A stretch of 64,000 nt of DNA from Nigerium sp. (GTDB lineage: Bacteria; Actinomycetota; Actinomycetes; Propionibacteriales; Propionibacteriaceae): contig JADJTH010000005.1 of NCBI GenBank assembly GCA_016711325.1, positions 1 to 64,000 of the forward strand. Direction: 5' to 3'. The position numbers and the translations under genes are program-made. Position 1 is the first letter of the stretch; each line of letters starts with the position of its first letter. The notes under the pieces are model-generated. The model was not told where the DNA came from and searched no databases. It worked only from the letters and a program-made list of their open reading frames with translations. Positions 7,060 to 15,826 of the stretch are shown one piece after another.

Positions 7060-7065
7060 TAGCGT
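7060..7065 (+). promoter_or_regulatory. -10 element for leaderless hydrolase gene
   Basis: TAGCGT lies 7 nt before the GTG at 7073 and supports that start over longer in-frame alternatives. Confidence 0.5.
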
Positions 7066-7072
7066 GGGGGTG

Positions 7073-7855
7073 GTGAACCCACGTGCGCAGGCCCGGCCGC
7101 GTCGCCGGTGGCCGGTGGTGGTCGCGGTGATCGTCGCGGCGTTGCTCGGGTATGGCGCGGGCGTGGTCCAGCCGATCGTGAGGCGCGCGCCGCTGATGGT
7201 CGGTCAGGACGCTGTGGTCGACGGCGTGCCGGCCGGCAGCACGCGCGTGTTCATCGCCGACGCGGGCGGACGCGTGCTCGTGATCGAGCCGACTGATCGG
7301 CCCGCCACGACGGCGTTCGTGTTCTACCCGGGCGGGCTCGTGCGTCCGCAGGCGTACGAGTGGCTGGGGCACGCGTTGGCCGAGCGCGGCGTCCGCACCC
7401 TGATTCCCGAGTTCCCGGCCGACCTGGCCGTCATCGATGCCGACCGCGCCGAGACGGTCGCCGCGTCGCTCGCGCCGGACCTGCCCGTCGTCGTCGGCGG
7501 ACACTCGCTCGGCGGCGTGATGGCCGCCCGCTACGCCTCGCAGCACGCGGACGCCGTCGCGGGCCTGGTGCTGATGGCGGCCTATCCCGAGGACGGCATC
7601 GACCTCACCGGCGCCACGTTCGCGGCCGTGGTGCTGCAGGCCGGCGAGGACGGTCGCGCCGCCCCGACGCTGGTCGACGCTGCCGCCGACCGTCTGCCGC
7701 CCGGCACCAGAACCGAGGTGATCGACGGCGCCGCGCACAGCTTCTTCGGCCGCTATGGTGCCCAGGCGGGTGACGGCGTTCCGACCGTGTCCCGGGCACA
7801 CGCCGAGGCGGCGATACGGGACGCGCTCGACCGCTTCTTCGCCGCCTTGGCCTGA
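7073..7855 (+). CDS. Membrane-anchored or exported alpha/beta hydrolase
   Basis: Protein of 260 aa with an N-terminal basic segment and one hydrophobic helix (residues about 13-32, WPVVVAVIVAALLGYGAGVV), giving a signal anchor or uncleaved signal. The alpha/beta hydrolase core shows an oxyanion strand FVFYPGGLV near 83-90, the nucleophile elbow GGHSLGGV with Ser145, and a catalytic His in DGAAHSFFG near 222. This resembles the Abhydrolase-5 group of small esterases and dienelactone-hydrolase relatives; the substrate is unknown. GTG 7073 was chosen because a TAGCGT -10 lies 7 nt upstream; GTG 7070 is an adjacent alternative. The gene ends just before a strong palindrome and convergent to the heme oxygenase gene. 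Confidence 0.78.
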   Translation: MNPRAQARPRRRWPVVVAVIVAALLGYGAGVVQPIVRRAPLMVGQDAVVDGVPAGSTRVFIADAGGRVLVIEPTDRPATTAFVFYPGGLVRPQAYEWLGHALAERGVRTLIPEFPADLAVIDADRAETVAASLAPDLPVVVGGHSLGGVMAARYASQHADAVAGLVLMAAYPEDGIDLTGATFAAVVLQAGEDGRAAPTLVDAAADRLPPGTRTEVIDGAAHSFFGRYGAQAGDGVPTVSRAHAEAAIRDALDRFFAALA

Positions 7856-7863
7856 GACCCGGA

Positions 7864-7913
7864 ACATAGCGGAGACTCGTGGCCCGACTGAGGGCCACGA
7901 GTCTCCGCTATGT
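7864..7913. terminator. Perfect 22-bp palindrome between convergent genes
   Basis: Arms 7864-7885 and 7892-7913 are perfectly complementary around a 6-nt loop (GACTGA). It sits between the stop of the alpha/beta hydrolase (plus) and the stop of heme oxygenase (minus), so a bidirectional terminator is likely although no T-run follows. The unusually long perfect stem could also be a member of a dispersed palindromic repeat family. Confidence 0.75.
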
Positions 7914-7922
7914 CTGCGCGAA

Positions 7923-8591
7923 TCAGCTCGCCGCGCGCAGCGCGCCGCTGCGGGCCTGCTCGAGGTCGGCGAACACCGCCTGGTTGAGGCGGAACGTCCG
8001 GATCGCCTCGCGCACCACCAGCGCCTGGGTCTCCGCGTCCAGCTGCAGCGCGTCGAGGGTGGCGCGGTAGGCATCCTTGTACGGCTTGGCCTTGTCGATG
8101 CCGTCGAAGCGGTAGAAGGTGAGCGCCGCGTCCGGCACCGCGTAGTGCCGCGCGACCAGGCTGGCGATCGCCTGCCCCCCGGACAGATCCCCCAGCAGCC
8201 GCACGTAGTGGTGCGCGACCAGGGCCTCGGGCCGCTCCACGGATCCGATCCGCTCGACGTACGCGCGCGTCGCGGGCAGGATCGCGATCCGGCCGTCCGC
8301 CACCTGGTCGGCCCAGTCAGGCCCGAACAGGACGCCGAGGTCGGAGGCCAGCCGGGGCGTCCGGATCAGCAGCGGATCGTGCAGCGCGGCCACCGCCGGG
8401 TGGTCGGCGTGGGCGTCCATGGCCGCCTCGAGAGCGACGTAGACCGGGTGCAGTTGGGCCGTGAAGGCCGCGAAGTCGGACGCCGACGCCCCGCCGTTCA
8501 TGAGGCGCGTGATGAAGGGCGAGTGCTCGGCGTCCTCGTGCGCTCGGGTGGTGGCTTCGCGCAGCGCGGTGGACAGGGGAGAGGTCGTCAT
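7923..8591 (-). CDS. hmuO: Heme oxygenase (biliverdin-producing)
   Basis: Protein of 222 aa, normal for HO-1/HmuO type enzymes that cleave heme with O2 and electrons to biliverdin, CO and Fe2+. The proximal heme ligand is His18 in TTRAHEDAE, and the distal helix carries the conserved GDLSGGQ (134-140), with HHYVRLLGDLSGG as the usual context. Cytoplasmic. The ATG at 8591 overlaps the TGA of the DUF916-like gene (ATGA), placing it last in the long heme-uptake operon that begins with hmuT; the 22-bp palindrome follows. Iron release from imported heme is its expected job. Confidence 0.95.
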   Translation of the reverse strand: MTTSPLSTALREATTRAHEDAEHSPFITRLMNGGASASDFAAFTAQLHPVYVALEAAMDAHADHPAVAALHDPLLIRTPRLASDLGVLFGPDWADQVADGRIAILPATRAYVERIGSVERPEALVAHHYVRLLGDLSGGQAIASLVARHYAVPDAALTFYRFDGIDKAKPYKDAYRATLDALQLDAETQALVVREAIRTFRLNQAVFADLEQARSGALRAAS

Positions 8592-9769
8592 GACGAGGGC
8601 CTTTCGTGCGAGGTCGGCTGGGAGGAATCGGAGGACAAGAAGGAAGCGCCGGCAGACTCCGCCGCGAGCCGCCGCGCCTCGGCACGCCCGGCCTCGCGGG
8701 CCTGCTCGATGCGCGCGGCCAACTCGGGCGAGAGAGCGGGAACCGAGGGGGTCGATGCCGCGACGATCCCCGACTCCGGTGTCCCGGCGGACGCCGAGAC
8801 GGACGCCGCGCGCGCCGTGCGCCGCCGGGCGATCGCCCGCCACACCAGCACGCCGGCGACGGCGACGACGAGCAGCGCCGCGGCCGTCCACACGAGCGAC
8901 ACGGTCCAGGCGAACGCCGAGCCGTGCGCCGCGTCCGCGGCGCCGCTGACGCCGATGCCGATCGGCGTGACGTCGACGCTGGCGCGGGTGAGGAACAACG
9001 GCCACACGTCGGGGATCTCGACGGTGCGCTCGATCGAGCTCCCCGGCAGGATCTCGGGAGTCTCCCCGCTCAGCGCGGTGCCGGACGCCAGGCCGAACAG
9101 CCCGGCGATCCCCACCTGCTCGCGGGTGTAGATCAGGGCGTTGCCGGTGTTGGCCAGCCGGTAGCTGAGCGTGGCGGATCCGGGCGCGAACGGGTTGCCG
9201 GAGGCCGTGTAGGCGAGCCGCACGCCGGTGACCGTGGCGTCCACGGTGAGCGTGCCCGGCACCCGCACGGCGATCTTCGAGGCCAGCCGGCGGTCGATGC
9301 TGAGCGCCTCCGTCTCGGACGTCGACCGCAGCGAGGTGACGAGTCCGCCGACATGGTCGCCGGGCCGCGCGTGGTCCGGGACGGTGAGGGTGAACGGGAC
9401 GGTCGCCGAGGCGTTCGGGGCGATCGTGACGGAGGGGACACCCACCGTCGTCCAGGCGCCGATGGCCTCGGACGCCGCCCCCGTCGGCACCAGGTCGAGC
9501 AGGCCGTCGGCGGTGGTGAAGCCGTCGGCGGCGTACACGGCGAGCGTGAGCGACTCGGCGCCGTGGTTGGTGACGACGGCCGCGTCCTCGAGCACCTGCC
9601 CGGGCTCGACCGTGTACGCGTAGTTGGCGCGGGCGTTGCCGTGGTCGTTGTCGGCGGGCTTCACGCTCCACGCGGCCGTCTCGGCGGACGCCGTGGGCGC
9701 GACGACACCCGTCGCGAGCAGGGTGGCGACGAGTGCGCCTTCGAGCAGGCGGCGGATCAGGCGCGTCAT
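8588..9769 (-). CDS. Secreted DUF916-like cell-wall/heme-locus protein
   Basis: Protein of 393 aa with a signal peptide (MTRLIRRLLEGALVATLLAT, cleavage near TASA-ET). The extracellular part (about 31-290) is beta-rich and resembles DUF916/WxL-interacting proteins: YAYTVEPGQVLEDAAVVTNH, then TVPFTLTVPDHARPGDHVGG and LTVDATVTGVRLAY. A transmembrane helix (about 295-318) is followed by an RRR stop-transfer and a helical Ala/Glu-rich cytoplasmic tail (ARIEQAREAGRAEARRLAAE). So it is a membrane-anchored surface protein without a sortase motif. It overlaps the heme oxygenase start by 4 bp. A role as scaffold for the HtaA-like heme receptors is inference from position. Confidence 0.72.
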   Translation of the reverse strand: MTRLIRRLLEGALVATLLATGVVAPTASAETAAWSVKPADNDHGNARANYAYTVEPGQVLEDAAVVTNHGAESLTLAVYAADGFTTADGLLDLVPTGAASEAIGAWTTVGVPSVTIAPNASATVPFTLTVPDHARPGDHVGGLVTSLRSTSETEALSIDRRLASKIAVRVPGTLTVDATVTGVRLAYTASGNPFAPGSATLSYRLANTGNALIYTREQVGIAGLFGLASGTALSGETPEILPGSSIERTVEIPDVWPLFLTRASVDVTPIGIGVSGAADAAHGSAFAWTVSLVWTAAALLVVAVAGVLVWRAIARRRTARAASVSASAGTPESGIVAASTPSVPALSPELAARIEQAREAGRAEARRLAAESAGASFLSSDSSQPTSHERPSS

Positions 9770-9804
9770 GGTGATCCTTCGGGTGAGAACGGAGAGGATG
9801 GGGC

Positions 9805-9843
9805 GGTGGGATCCGGCGGGGTAGTAGCTCGCCGGATCCCACC
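9805..9843. terminator. 14-bp intercistronic hairpin in the heme operon
   Basis: GGTGGGATCCGGCG (9805-9818) pairs perfectly with the arm at 9830-9843 around an 11-nt loop. It lies between the htaA-like gene (stop at 9850) and the DUF916-like gene. It could stabilise the upstream mRNA end or partly terminate, lowering expression of the last two genes. Confidence 0.65.
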
Positions 9844-9849
9844 CACGGG

Positions 9850-11544
9850 TCAGGAGACGGCGGTGAGCGTCAACGTTCCCTTGTAATCGCCAGCGGCCGT
9901 GTCGAGCGGCAACTGGAGGTTCAGTCCGGCGCCGAGCGTGGCCGAACCGCCGGCGTGCCCTCCGACGGCGGAGCCGAGCGTCCGCGAGGACTTGAGGCCC
10001 GAACCCTCGGCGAAGCCCGACACGATCGCCGCACCCGCGGTCGCGCCCGCACCGGGAGAGGTGACGGTCGGCGTCCAGCCGAGGTGCTTACCGTCGAACG
10101 AGCCCGCCGTGCTGGCGAAGTCGCTCACCTGGGCCGAGATCGACCACGCGGGGGTGCCGGCGCGGGTATCGGTGACCGCCACGGGGGCAAGCTGTCCGCT
10201 CGCGGCGAAGTGGTCGCCGCTGACGGCGGCCGTGCCGAGGTTGACCGCGGTCGTGCCGCCGTCGATGCGCCAGACGAACTCGCCCGGCTCCTCGGGATCG
10301 ACCGGCTTGGTCGGGACGGTCACGTCGATGTCCAGGTCGTCGGTCGAGGTGCCGGGCACCGCGAACGAGATCGGCACGGACAACTCCTGCGCCGCGTTGG
10401 CGGCGGCGCCGCCACCGGCGTAGGTGTAGACGCCGTAGTTGCCGGTGGACGCCTCGTCCGTCTTGACCTGGAGGGTCGCGGTGAACGAACCGTCGGGCTT
10501 GAGTTCCACGAGCGAGGCCGCCTGGCTCGGGTACGACGTGCTCACCTGGTTGAGCGAGGCGATCGGCATGGCCCACTTCTGGGAGATCACCTTGCGTGCG
10601 GAGGACGCGGCACCCGCGGACGGCTTCCACGCGGTGGCGAACTTGCCGAAGACCACGTAGACGCCCGAGGGCTGGCCGACGGTGACGGGCACCCGCGTCG
10701 AGATGTTCGCGTTCGGGTCGAAGCCGGTGCCGGTGACGGTCACCGTCTCGGAGCCGTCGGGATTGAAGCCAGTGGCCTTCGACACCGACAACTGCGGGGT
10801 GAACGTCGGATTCGTGGGGTTCGTCGGCTCTTGGCCCAGGGTGGCGCTCAGCGTCAGGTTGTCGAGCAGTTCGCCGGCAGCGTAGAGCGGGAGCGCCGCG
10901 GCGCCCTCGGCGGTGAGTTTGACGCCGCTGGCGTTCACGGTGACGGTGCTGCCGCTGACCGTGATCCCGGGAGTGTCGATCGTGGCGAGCCTCACGCCCG
11001 TGCCGCCGTAGACGCCCTCCTTGAAGTCACCGAAGTCGCCGGTGACGACCGCCGACACGTCCGCCTTGACGAACGCGTTGGTGCCGTCGACCTCGACGCC
11101 GACGTTGCTGATGTCGATCGTGAAGTAGTGCGACGGGAAGTGGTAATGGAAGGCGCCGGCCGTCTGCACGGTGAAGTGGCTGGTGTCGGTGAAGGAGCCC
11201 CCGGAGACCGGGAGAGTGTAGGGCAGCGTCTCGTTGGGGTTCGACGTGCTCTGTGGCCACGCCGGCGTGCCGGTGGTGTCGAACTGTGCCGGGGCGGTGA
11301 GCGTGATGCGTTGCCCGACGGGCAGCGGGCCGGTCGGCGGCAGCGCGGCGGTCTGCCGGCCGACGTAGCTGCGGAAGCTCTCCTTGAGCCCCCACTTGAC
11401 GGAGCCGCTATCGACCGGGCGGTCGGCGGCATAGGCGGGCGTGGCCATGAGGCCGGCGGCGATCACTGCGAAGGCAGCTCCGGCGGCCACCAGCGCTCGA
11501 GCGCGGCGGCGGTGCGTGGGCACCGCCGGGTGGTGTTGGGTCAT
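9850..11544 (-). CDS. htaA: Secreted HtaA-domain heme-binding protein
   Basis: Protein of 564 aa with a signal peptide (hydrophobic ALVAAGAAFAVIAAGLMA, cleavage near AYAA-DR). Residues about 45-220 form an HtaA domain, opening with VKWGLKESFRSYVG, the hallmark segment of corynebacterial and propionibacterial heme-binding HtaA modules. An IPT/Ig-like region follows (TVTGTGFDPNANISTRVPV) and then a second beta-rich domain (FVWRIDGGTTAVNLG) ending in a Gly/Ala-rich segment and WxL-like repeats. No C-terminal TM helix or LPxTG is visible, so it is secreted or held by partners. ATG 11544 was chosen because the signal peptide begins there; a longer open frame upstream lacks such features. Expected role: capture of heme or hemoglobin heme for HmuT. 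Confidence 0.82.
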   Translation of the reverse strand: MTQHHPAVPTHRRRARALVAAGAAFAVIAAGLMATPAYAADRPVDSGSVKWGLKESFRSYVGRQTAALPPTGPLPVGQRITLTAPAQFDTTGTPAWPQSTSNPNETLPYTLPVSGGSFTDTSHFTVQTAGAFHYHFPSHYFTIDISNVGVEVDGTNAFVKADVSAVVTGDFGDFKEGVYGGTGVRLATIDTPGITVSGSTVTVNASGVKLTAEGAAALPLYAAGELLDNLTLSATLGQEPTNPTNPTFTPQLSVSKATGFNPDGSETVTVTGTGFDPNANISTRVPVTVGQPSGVYVVFGKFATAWKPSAGAASSARKVISQKWAMPIASLNQVSTSYPSQAASLVELKPDGSFTATLQVKTDEASTGNYGVYTYAGGGAAANAAQELSVPISFAVPGTSTDDLDIDVTVPTKPVDPEEPGEFVWRIDGGTTAVNLGTAAVSGDHFAASGQLAPVAVTDTRAGTPAWSISAQVSDFASTAGSFDGKHLGWTPTVTSPGAGATAGAAIVSGFAEGSGLKSSRTLGSAVGGHAGGSATLGAGLNLQLPLDTAAGDYKGTLTLTAVS

Positions 11545-11609
11545 CGGTGGGTGATCCTCTCTCGGGTGGTGTCTCATGAGGGGGTGGGAGTTCAGGGGCG
11601 GCCTGCGGG

Positions 11610-12956
11610 TCAGGCACCGGGGCGTCTGCGGAGCCAGGCGGGCCAGACCAGCCATCCGCGCTGGAAGGCGAGCGCCGTCAGCGCGCCGCCGCCGAGGACG
11701 CCGGCGGACGACCACAGCAACGCGGGGCTCGCGACGGCGCGCGCGAGGTGCGGGATGAGCGTGTCGACCAGGGGAAGCACCGTGGTCGCGGCCAGTGCCG
11801 CGATCGGCAGCGGATTCCCCGCGAGCGGGGTCGCGGTCGCAGCGCCGGAGCCCGAACCGGCCGCCCCGCCGGCGCCCACTCCGCCGGACGCGCTGCCGGT
11901 CGTGCCGTCTGCGGTACCCGAGCTGCCGCCGTCGCCGGGGTCGATGCCGGTCTCGCCCGTCGGCGGGATCGTCGGATCCGGGTCGGTCGTCACCGGCGCG
12001 TCCGCGTCGTAGCTCACCCACAGCCGGGTGGCCGGTTTGAATGAGTCACGGGCGCCGCCCGAGGAGTAGAAGTAGGACGCCTGGCCGCTGGCGAGGTGGA
12101 AGTCGACCAGGGTCTGCGGGAACGATCCCCAGTCGGCGCCGGTGCGCGTCTGGACGGTGGCATCGGCGGGAAGCTGCACAATGACGCCCCGGTACTCGGG
12201 GACGGTGCTGAAGCCACGCGAGGCGTCCGCGCCGGCCGCGGCGAGGCTGACGCCCTTCATGGTCGCCAGGGTGACGGTGCGCGGGGTGAGCGCGGTCCAG
12301 ACCGTGGTGTCGGACTGCGAGCTGCCGAACCCGGACGCGGTGGCCGTCACCGTCGCCGTCCCCTGCTCGACGACGACCTTCGGGTCGGTGACCCACCAGT
12401 AGACCAGGCCGCCGTAGGCGACGACGGTGAAGGATCCCTTCCAGGTGATCTGCGCCGTGCCCGCGCGGGGGTCGACCGAGCCGGTGCCGCCGCCGATGAG
12501 GGCGGTGATGCCGGTCAGGCGGTTGTTGGTCGTGCTGACGACGGCGCCCGTGGCGTCCGTGCACCGGTCGTCGAACGTGACGGGCCGGTAGGCGCCCTGG
12601 GCGTCCGGCTTCTCGATCGTGACGGCGCCGTCGGTGGTGCGGAAATAGCCGTGCTCCGCGGTCCACACCTTGCCCGAGCCGGTGTCGCCGACCACGCCGG
12701 CGGACAGGAAGTTGCAGCCGCCGAAGAACGCCCCCGACCCGGCCTCGGCGTTGATGCCCCAGCGGAACGAGGCGTTGGAGACGGTGAACGGCTCGCCGGT
12801 GCCCGGTGCGGCCGTGCGCGTCGGCACGGTCACGCTGATGTCGAGGTCGCCCGGTTGGGCGGCCGCGGGCGTCGCGGCCAGCGTGACCAGCGGCAGGACG
12901 ATCAGCGCCGCGAGCGCGGCGGCGGCGCGGGCCAGGCGCGAGGTGGATCCGGTCAT
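11610..12956 (-). CDS. Membrane-anchored HtaA-like heme protein
   Basis: Protein of 448 aa. A signal peptide (AALAALIVLPLVTLAATPAA) is followed by an HtaA-type domain (about 35-190: SNASFRWGINAEAGSGAFFG, ITWKGSFTVVAYGGLVYWW) with two cysteines near CNFLSAG and DDRCTD that could form a disulfide. A second beta domain with YRGVIVQLPADATV follows, then a Ser/Gly linker, and C-terminal hydrophobic segments (IAALAATTVLPLVDTLIP and LLWSSAGVLGGGALTALAF) before a basic tail RRRPGA. This is a surface-anchored heme receptor layout. ATG 12956 overlaps the preceding stop (ATGA). The C-terminal segments PLVDTLIPHLARAV and the tail are typical of HtaA loci in Propionibacteriaceae as far as I know. Confidence 0.75.
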   Translation of the reverse strand: MTGSTSRLARAAAALAALIVLPLVTLAATPAAAQPGDLDISVTVPTRTAAPGTGEPFTVSNASFRWGINAEAGSGAFFGGCNFLSAGVVGDTGSGKVWTAEHGYFRTTDGAVTIEKPDAQGAYRPVTFDDRCTDATGAVVSTTNNRLTGITALIGGGTGSVDPRAGTAQITWKGSFTVVAYGGLVYWWVTDPKVVVEQGTATVTATASGFGSSQSDTTVWTALTPRTVTLATMKGVSLAAAGADASRGFSTVPEYRGVIVQLPADATVQTRTGADWGSFPQTLVDFHLASGQASYFYSSGGARDSFKPATRLWVSYDADAPVTTDPDPTIPPTGETGIDPGDGGSSGTADGTTGSASGGVGAGGAAGSGSGAATATPLAGNPLPIAALAATTVLPLVDTLIPHLARAVASPALLWSSAGVLGGGALTALAFQRGWLVWPAWLRRRPGA

Positions 12957-14299
12957 CGGCGCGTCGCCTCCGCCCACTCGCCCACCTGCAGTGGCGGGGT
13001 GATCTCGGCGGAACCGGCCTCCGTGGAACCGACGTCGGCGAAGCCCGCCCGCCGCGCCTCCTCGAGCAGCGCGTCGATCTGCTCGGGCGTGAGCTCCTCA
13101 GGCAGCGGGTGCCGTTGCGGGGCGAACGCTCCCGCGGCGGCTGTCTGGGCCGACCCGGCCCTCCGCGGCCTGCGGCGTCCGAGCAGGCCGAGCACGACGA
13201 CCGCCAGCAGGGCCGCCGCGGCGACGCCGAGGGCGATCCACGCCCACGGCACCTCGGCGCCGGCGGCCCCGGACGCGGGCGCCGGGGTGGGCACGGGGGC
13301 ATCCGCCGGATTGCCGACGGTGAAGGCTGCCTGGGCCAGGAGGCCGGACGCCGCGCCGGTCACCTGCAGGGTGTGGGTGCCGAGGCGGAGGTCGCGGGGC
13401 AGTTGGATCACGCCCGCGATCTCGCCCTGGGCGCCGGCGACGAGAGGGCCGACGGCGGCGCGTCCGTCGCCGAGGACCACCGTCACCTGCTCGCCGGGCA
13501 CGAACCCGCGCGCGGTGAAGCTCATGACGCGGCCGGCCAGCGCGGTCGCCTCGTCGACGCCGACAACGACCTCGCCGGGCGGGGGAGCCTCGCCGGAGGC
13601 GCCGTTGCCCGCTCCGACGGTCGAGCCGGCCGCGGCGCCGCCGGCGCCCCCAGCGCCCGCGGCCGAGTGGGAGGGGCCGGCGGAGCCAGAGGAACCCGCA
13701 CCGGAGGCGGACCCCGCAGTGCCGGACGCCGCCGCGAACGACACCGCGGTGAAGGTCTCGTTGTTGGCGTTCTTGATGCCGTGCGCGCCCACGGTGATGA
13801 CGCCGCAGGTGACCGTCCGGCAGTCGATCTGCTCGGTGCCGCCGCTGCGCCCGACCACCGAGATCACCGGACCCGGAAGGTTGAGGGTCGTGGACCAGCC
13901 GCCGTCGGCGTGCAGTTCGCCGCCGTTGGCGGCCTCCTCGGTCTGCGAGCCGGGGAAGGCCACGAAACGCTGCCGGCCCTGGTTGTTCTTGGTCTCGGAG
14001 TCCGGCATGTAGCGGAACGTCTGGCCGGACGCGCCCCCGCGGCTCGGACGCCACGAGCCGCCGCCGGGATCGTCGACCGTGCCGAAGAGCACGTAGATGC
14101 CGCCCATCGCCTTGGGGATCGACTGGAAGCCGGTGCCCTTCACGGTGAGCGTGGTGGCGCCCGAGGCGTTGGCGCGGGCGCTTCCGGCCGGGCTGGTCGC
14201 GCTGACGCGCGCGGCGGCGTGGGCGTCCGGGGCGGCGATGATCAGTGAGCCGAGGGCGGACGCCAGGATCACGGCCACCGCGAACGGGCGACGCATCAT
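12953..14299 (-). CDS. Third secreted HtaA-locus protein with IPT-like domain
   Basis: Protein of 448 aa. A signal peptide (AVAVILASALGSLIIAAP, cleavage near AHA-AA) precedes an IPT/Ig-like domain (LTVKGTGFQSIPKAMGGIYV, then GTVDDPGGGSWRPS) that matches the second-domain segment of the HtaA protein at 9850-11544 (GVYVVFGKFATAWKPSAG). Two cysteines in DCRTVTCGVITVGAH may pair. After a Gly/Ser/Ala linker a second Ig-like fold (VNMSFTAR-type, GEQVTVVLGDGR) leads to one TM helix (WAWIALGVAAAALLAVVVLG) and a basic RRRPRR stop. ATG 14299 overlaps the hmuV stop. Heme handling is inferred from family resemblance and operon position; I see no HtaA signature WG-x-KESF here. Confidence 0.7.
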   Translation of the reverse strand: MMRRPFAVAVILASALGSLIIAAPDAHAAARVSATSPAGSARANASGATTLTVKGTGFQSIPKAMGGIYVLFGTVDDPGGGSWRPSRGGASGQTFRYMPDSETKNNQGRQRFVAFPGSQTEEAANGGELHADGGWSTTLNLPGPVISVVGRSGGTEQIDCRTVTCGVITVGAHGIKNANNETFTAVSFAAASGTAGSASGAGSSGSAGPSHSAAGAGGAGGAAAGSTVGAGNGASGEAPPPGEVVVGVDEATALAGRVMSFTARGFVPGEQVTVVLGDGRAAVGPLVAGAQGEIAGVIQLPRDLRLGTHTLQVTGAASGLLAQAAFTVGNPADAPVPTPAPASGAAGAEVPWAWIALGVAAAALLAVVVLGLLGRRRPRRAGSAQTAAAGAFAPQRHPLPEELTPEQIDALLEEARRAGFADVGSTEAGSAEITPPLQVGEWAEATRR

Positions 14300-15045
14300 C
14301 GGGCAGTACCTTTCGTGAGGACGGGCTGGGCGTGGACGGACTGGCCGCGGGCGGGACGCGAGTGGCCGCGGGCCGGCAGCACCAGCAGCCCGGCGCCGGT
14401 CGGGTCGGGAACGACGGTGACCGGATGGTCGTAGACACGCGACACGAGGTCGGCGGTCAGGACGTCCTCGGGCCGGCCCTGCGCCGCGATCCGGCCGTCG
14501 GCCAGCAGCACCAGGCGGTCGGCGTAGGCCGAGGCCAGCGCCAGGTCGTGCAGGACGACGACGACGGCGCCACCGGCGTCGGCGTGATCGCGCGCGGCAC
14601 CCAGCACGCGCTCCTGGTGGCAGATGTCGAGGGCGGCGGTCGGTTCGTCGAGCAGCAGCAGGGTGGTGGTCTGGGCGAGGACGCGCGCGAAGCTGGTGCG
14701 GGCCTTCTCGCCGCCCGACAAGGTCGGGAATCGGCGTTCGCCGAGGTGGCCGACCTGGGCGACGTCCATGCCGAAGGCCACCGCGGCGTCGTCCGCGTCC
14801 TCCTCGGGACGGCCGCGCCAGGGCGCGCGCCCCATCCGGACGACCTCGGCGACCTCGAACGGGAACGACAGCGTGTGCTCCTGCAGCATGACCGCCCGGA
14901 ACCGGGCCAGCTCCTGGGGGGCGTGGCTCAGGCGCGTGCCGGTCGGACCGGCGAGGGTGCCGGCGTCGGGCGTCCGGTCGCCGGCGAGGACGGCCAGCAG
15001 GGTCGACTTGCCCGCGCCGTTGGGGCCGACGAGCGAGACCCACCG
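14296..15045 (-). pseudogene. hmuV: Heme ABC transporter ATPase, 5'-truncated
   Basis: The frame codes an ABC ATPase starting abruptly at SLVGPNGAGKST (Walker A), with Q-loop MLQEHTLSFPF, signature LSGGEKARTSFARVL, Walker B LLLLDEPTAALD and H-loop VVVLHDLALASA, as in HmuV. The roughly 35 residues normally found before Walker A, including the A-loop strand, and the start codon are missing: the sequence runs directly into the hmuU coding region in another frame. It ends at TGA 14296, overlapping the next ATG. Without a start or N-terminal strand an active ATPase is unlikely unless the deletion is a sequence artefact. Confidence 0.85.
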
Positions 15046-15826
15046 CCCCCGCCGTGAGCAGCGCGACCATGCCGATGCAGCGCATCCGCAGTCGTTCGAC
15101 GTCGACGCCGAGGTGGCGCGCCGAGCGTTCGCCGAGCGCCAGCAGGTCGAGCGAGCGCGCCTCGCGGAGGGCCGCGGCCACGCCGACGATCGCGATGGGG
15201 GCGACGACCGCCACGTAGGGCCATCGGGTGCCGTTGAGGCTGCCGAGCTGCCAGAACACGATCTGCTCGCGGCTCTGGGTTGTGCCCAGGAAGGTGAGGA
15301 ACGCGATGATCGCGCCCGCGATGGCGTTGATCGCGACGCCGGTGAGGATGAGCGTGACGACCTCGCTGCGCCCGCCCGACCGGGACAGCGCGTACACGAC
15401 GGCCGCGGCCAGAATTCCGCCGGCAAGGGCGAACAGGGCGACGGTCCACGGCCCGAGGAAGCTCAGCCCGAACACGATCGCGAGGCAGGCGCCGACCGCG
15501 GCACCCGAGGAGACGCCCGCGATGCCGGGCTCGGCGAGCGGGTTGCCGAACACGCCCTGCATCACGCCGCCGGCGGTCGACAGGGACGCCCCCACGAGCG
15601 CGGCCATCGCCACGCGCGGGAAGCGGATCGTCCACAGCGCCGCCTCGCCGCCCGGGTGGGACGGCATCGGGCCGGCGTCGATCCCGAGCCGGTGCAGGAT
15701 CGATCCGGCCACCTCGGCCGTCGCCACCTCGAGCTGGCCGCGCCCGGCGGCGACCAGGACCGCCACGACGAGCGCGATCGACAACCCGGCGAACAATCCG
15801 GCGCTCCGGCCTCGCGTGGACCTCAC
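15043..15826 (-). pseudogene. hmuU: Heme ABC transporter permease, 3'-truncated
   Basis: FecCD-type permease, intact from the start at 15826 (overlapping the hmuT stop): N-terminal TM helix FAGLSIALVVAVLVAAG, then LWTIRFPRVAMAALVGASLS, GVMQGVFGNPLAEPGIAGVS (the conserved NPLA-P motif), and further helices up to MVALLTAGAVG near residue 260. About 80-90 residues with the last TM helices and the ATPase-coupling end are missing. Past about 15045 the frame runs into out-of-frame hmuV sequence without a stop, so a long meaningless tail would be added until it meets the next gene. Family members are usually 330-350 aa. Confidence 0.85.

Noticed and set aside
8606..9886. Long plus-strand frames opposite the heme, nar and mod genes
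   Set aside because: They are antisense shadows with Arg/Gly/Asp-biased composition, no domain motifs and no ribosome binding sites.
12953..15826. A single 957-codon open frame across the heme locus
   Set aside because: It joins truncated hmuU, an out-of-frame antisense-like tail and the third HtaA-locus protein only because GC-rich DNA lacks stops; the genes have separate starts, domains and overlaps.
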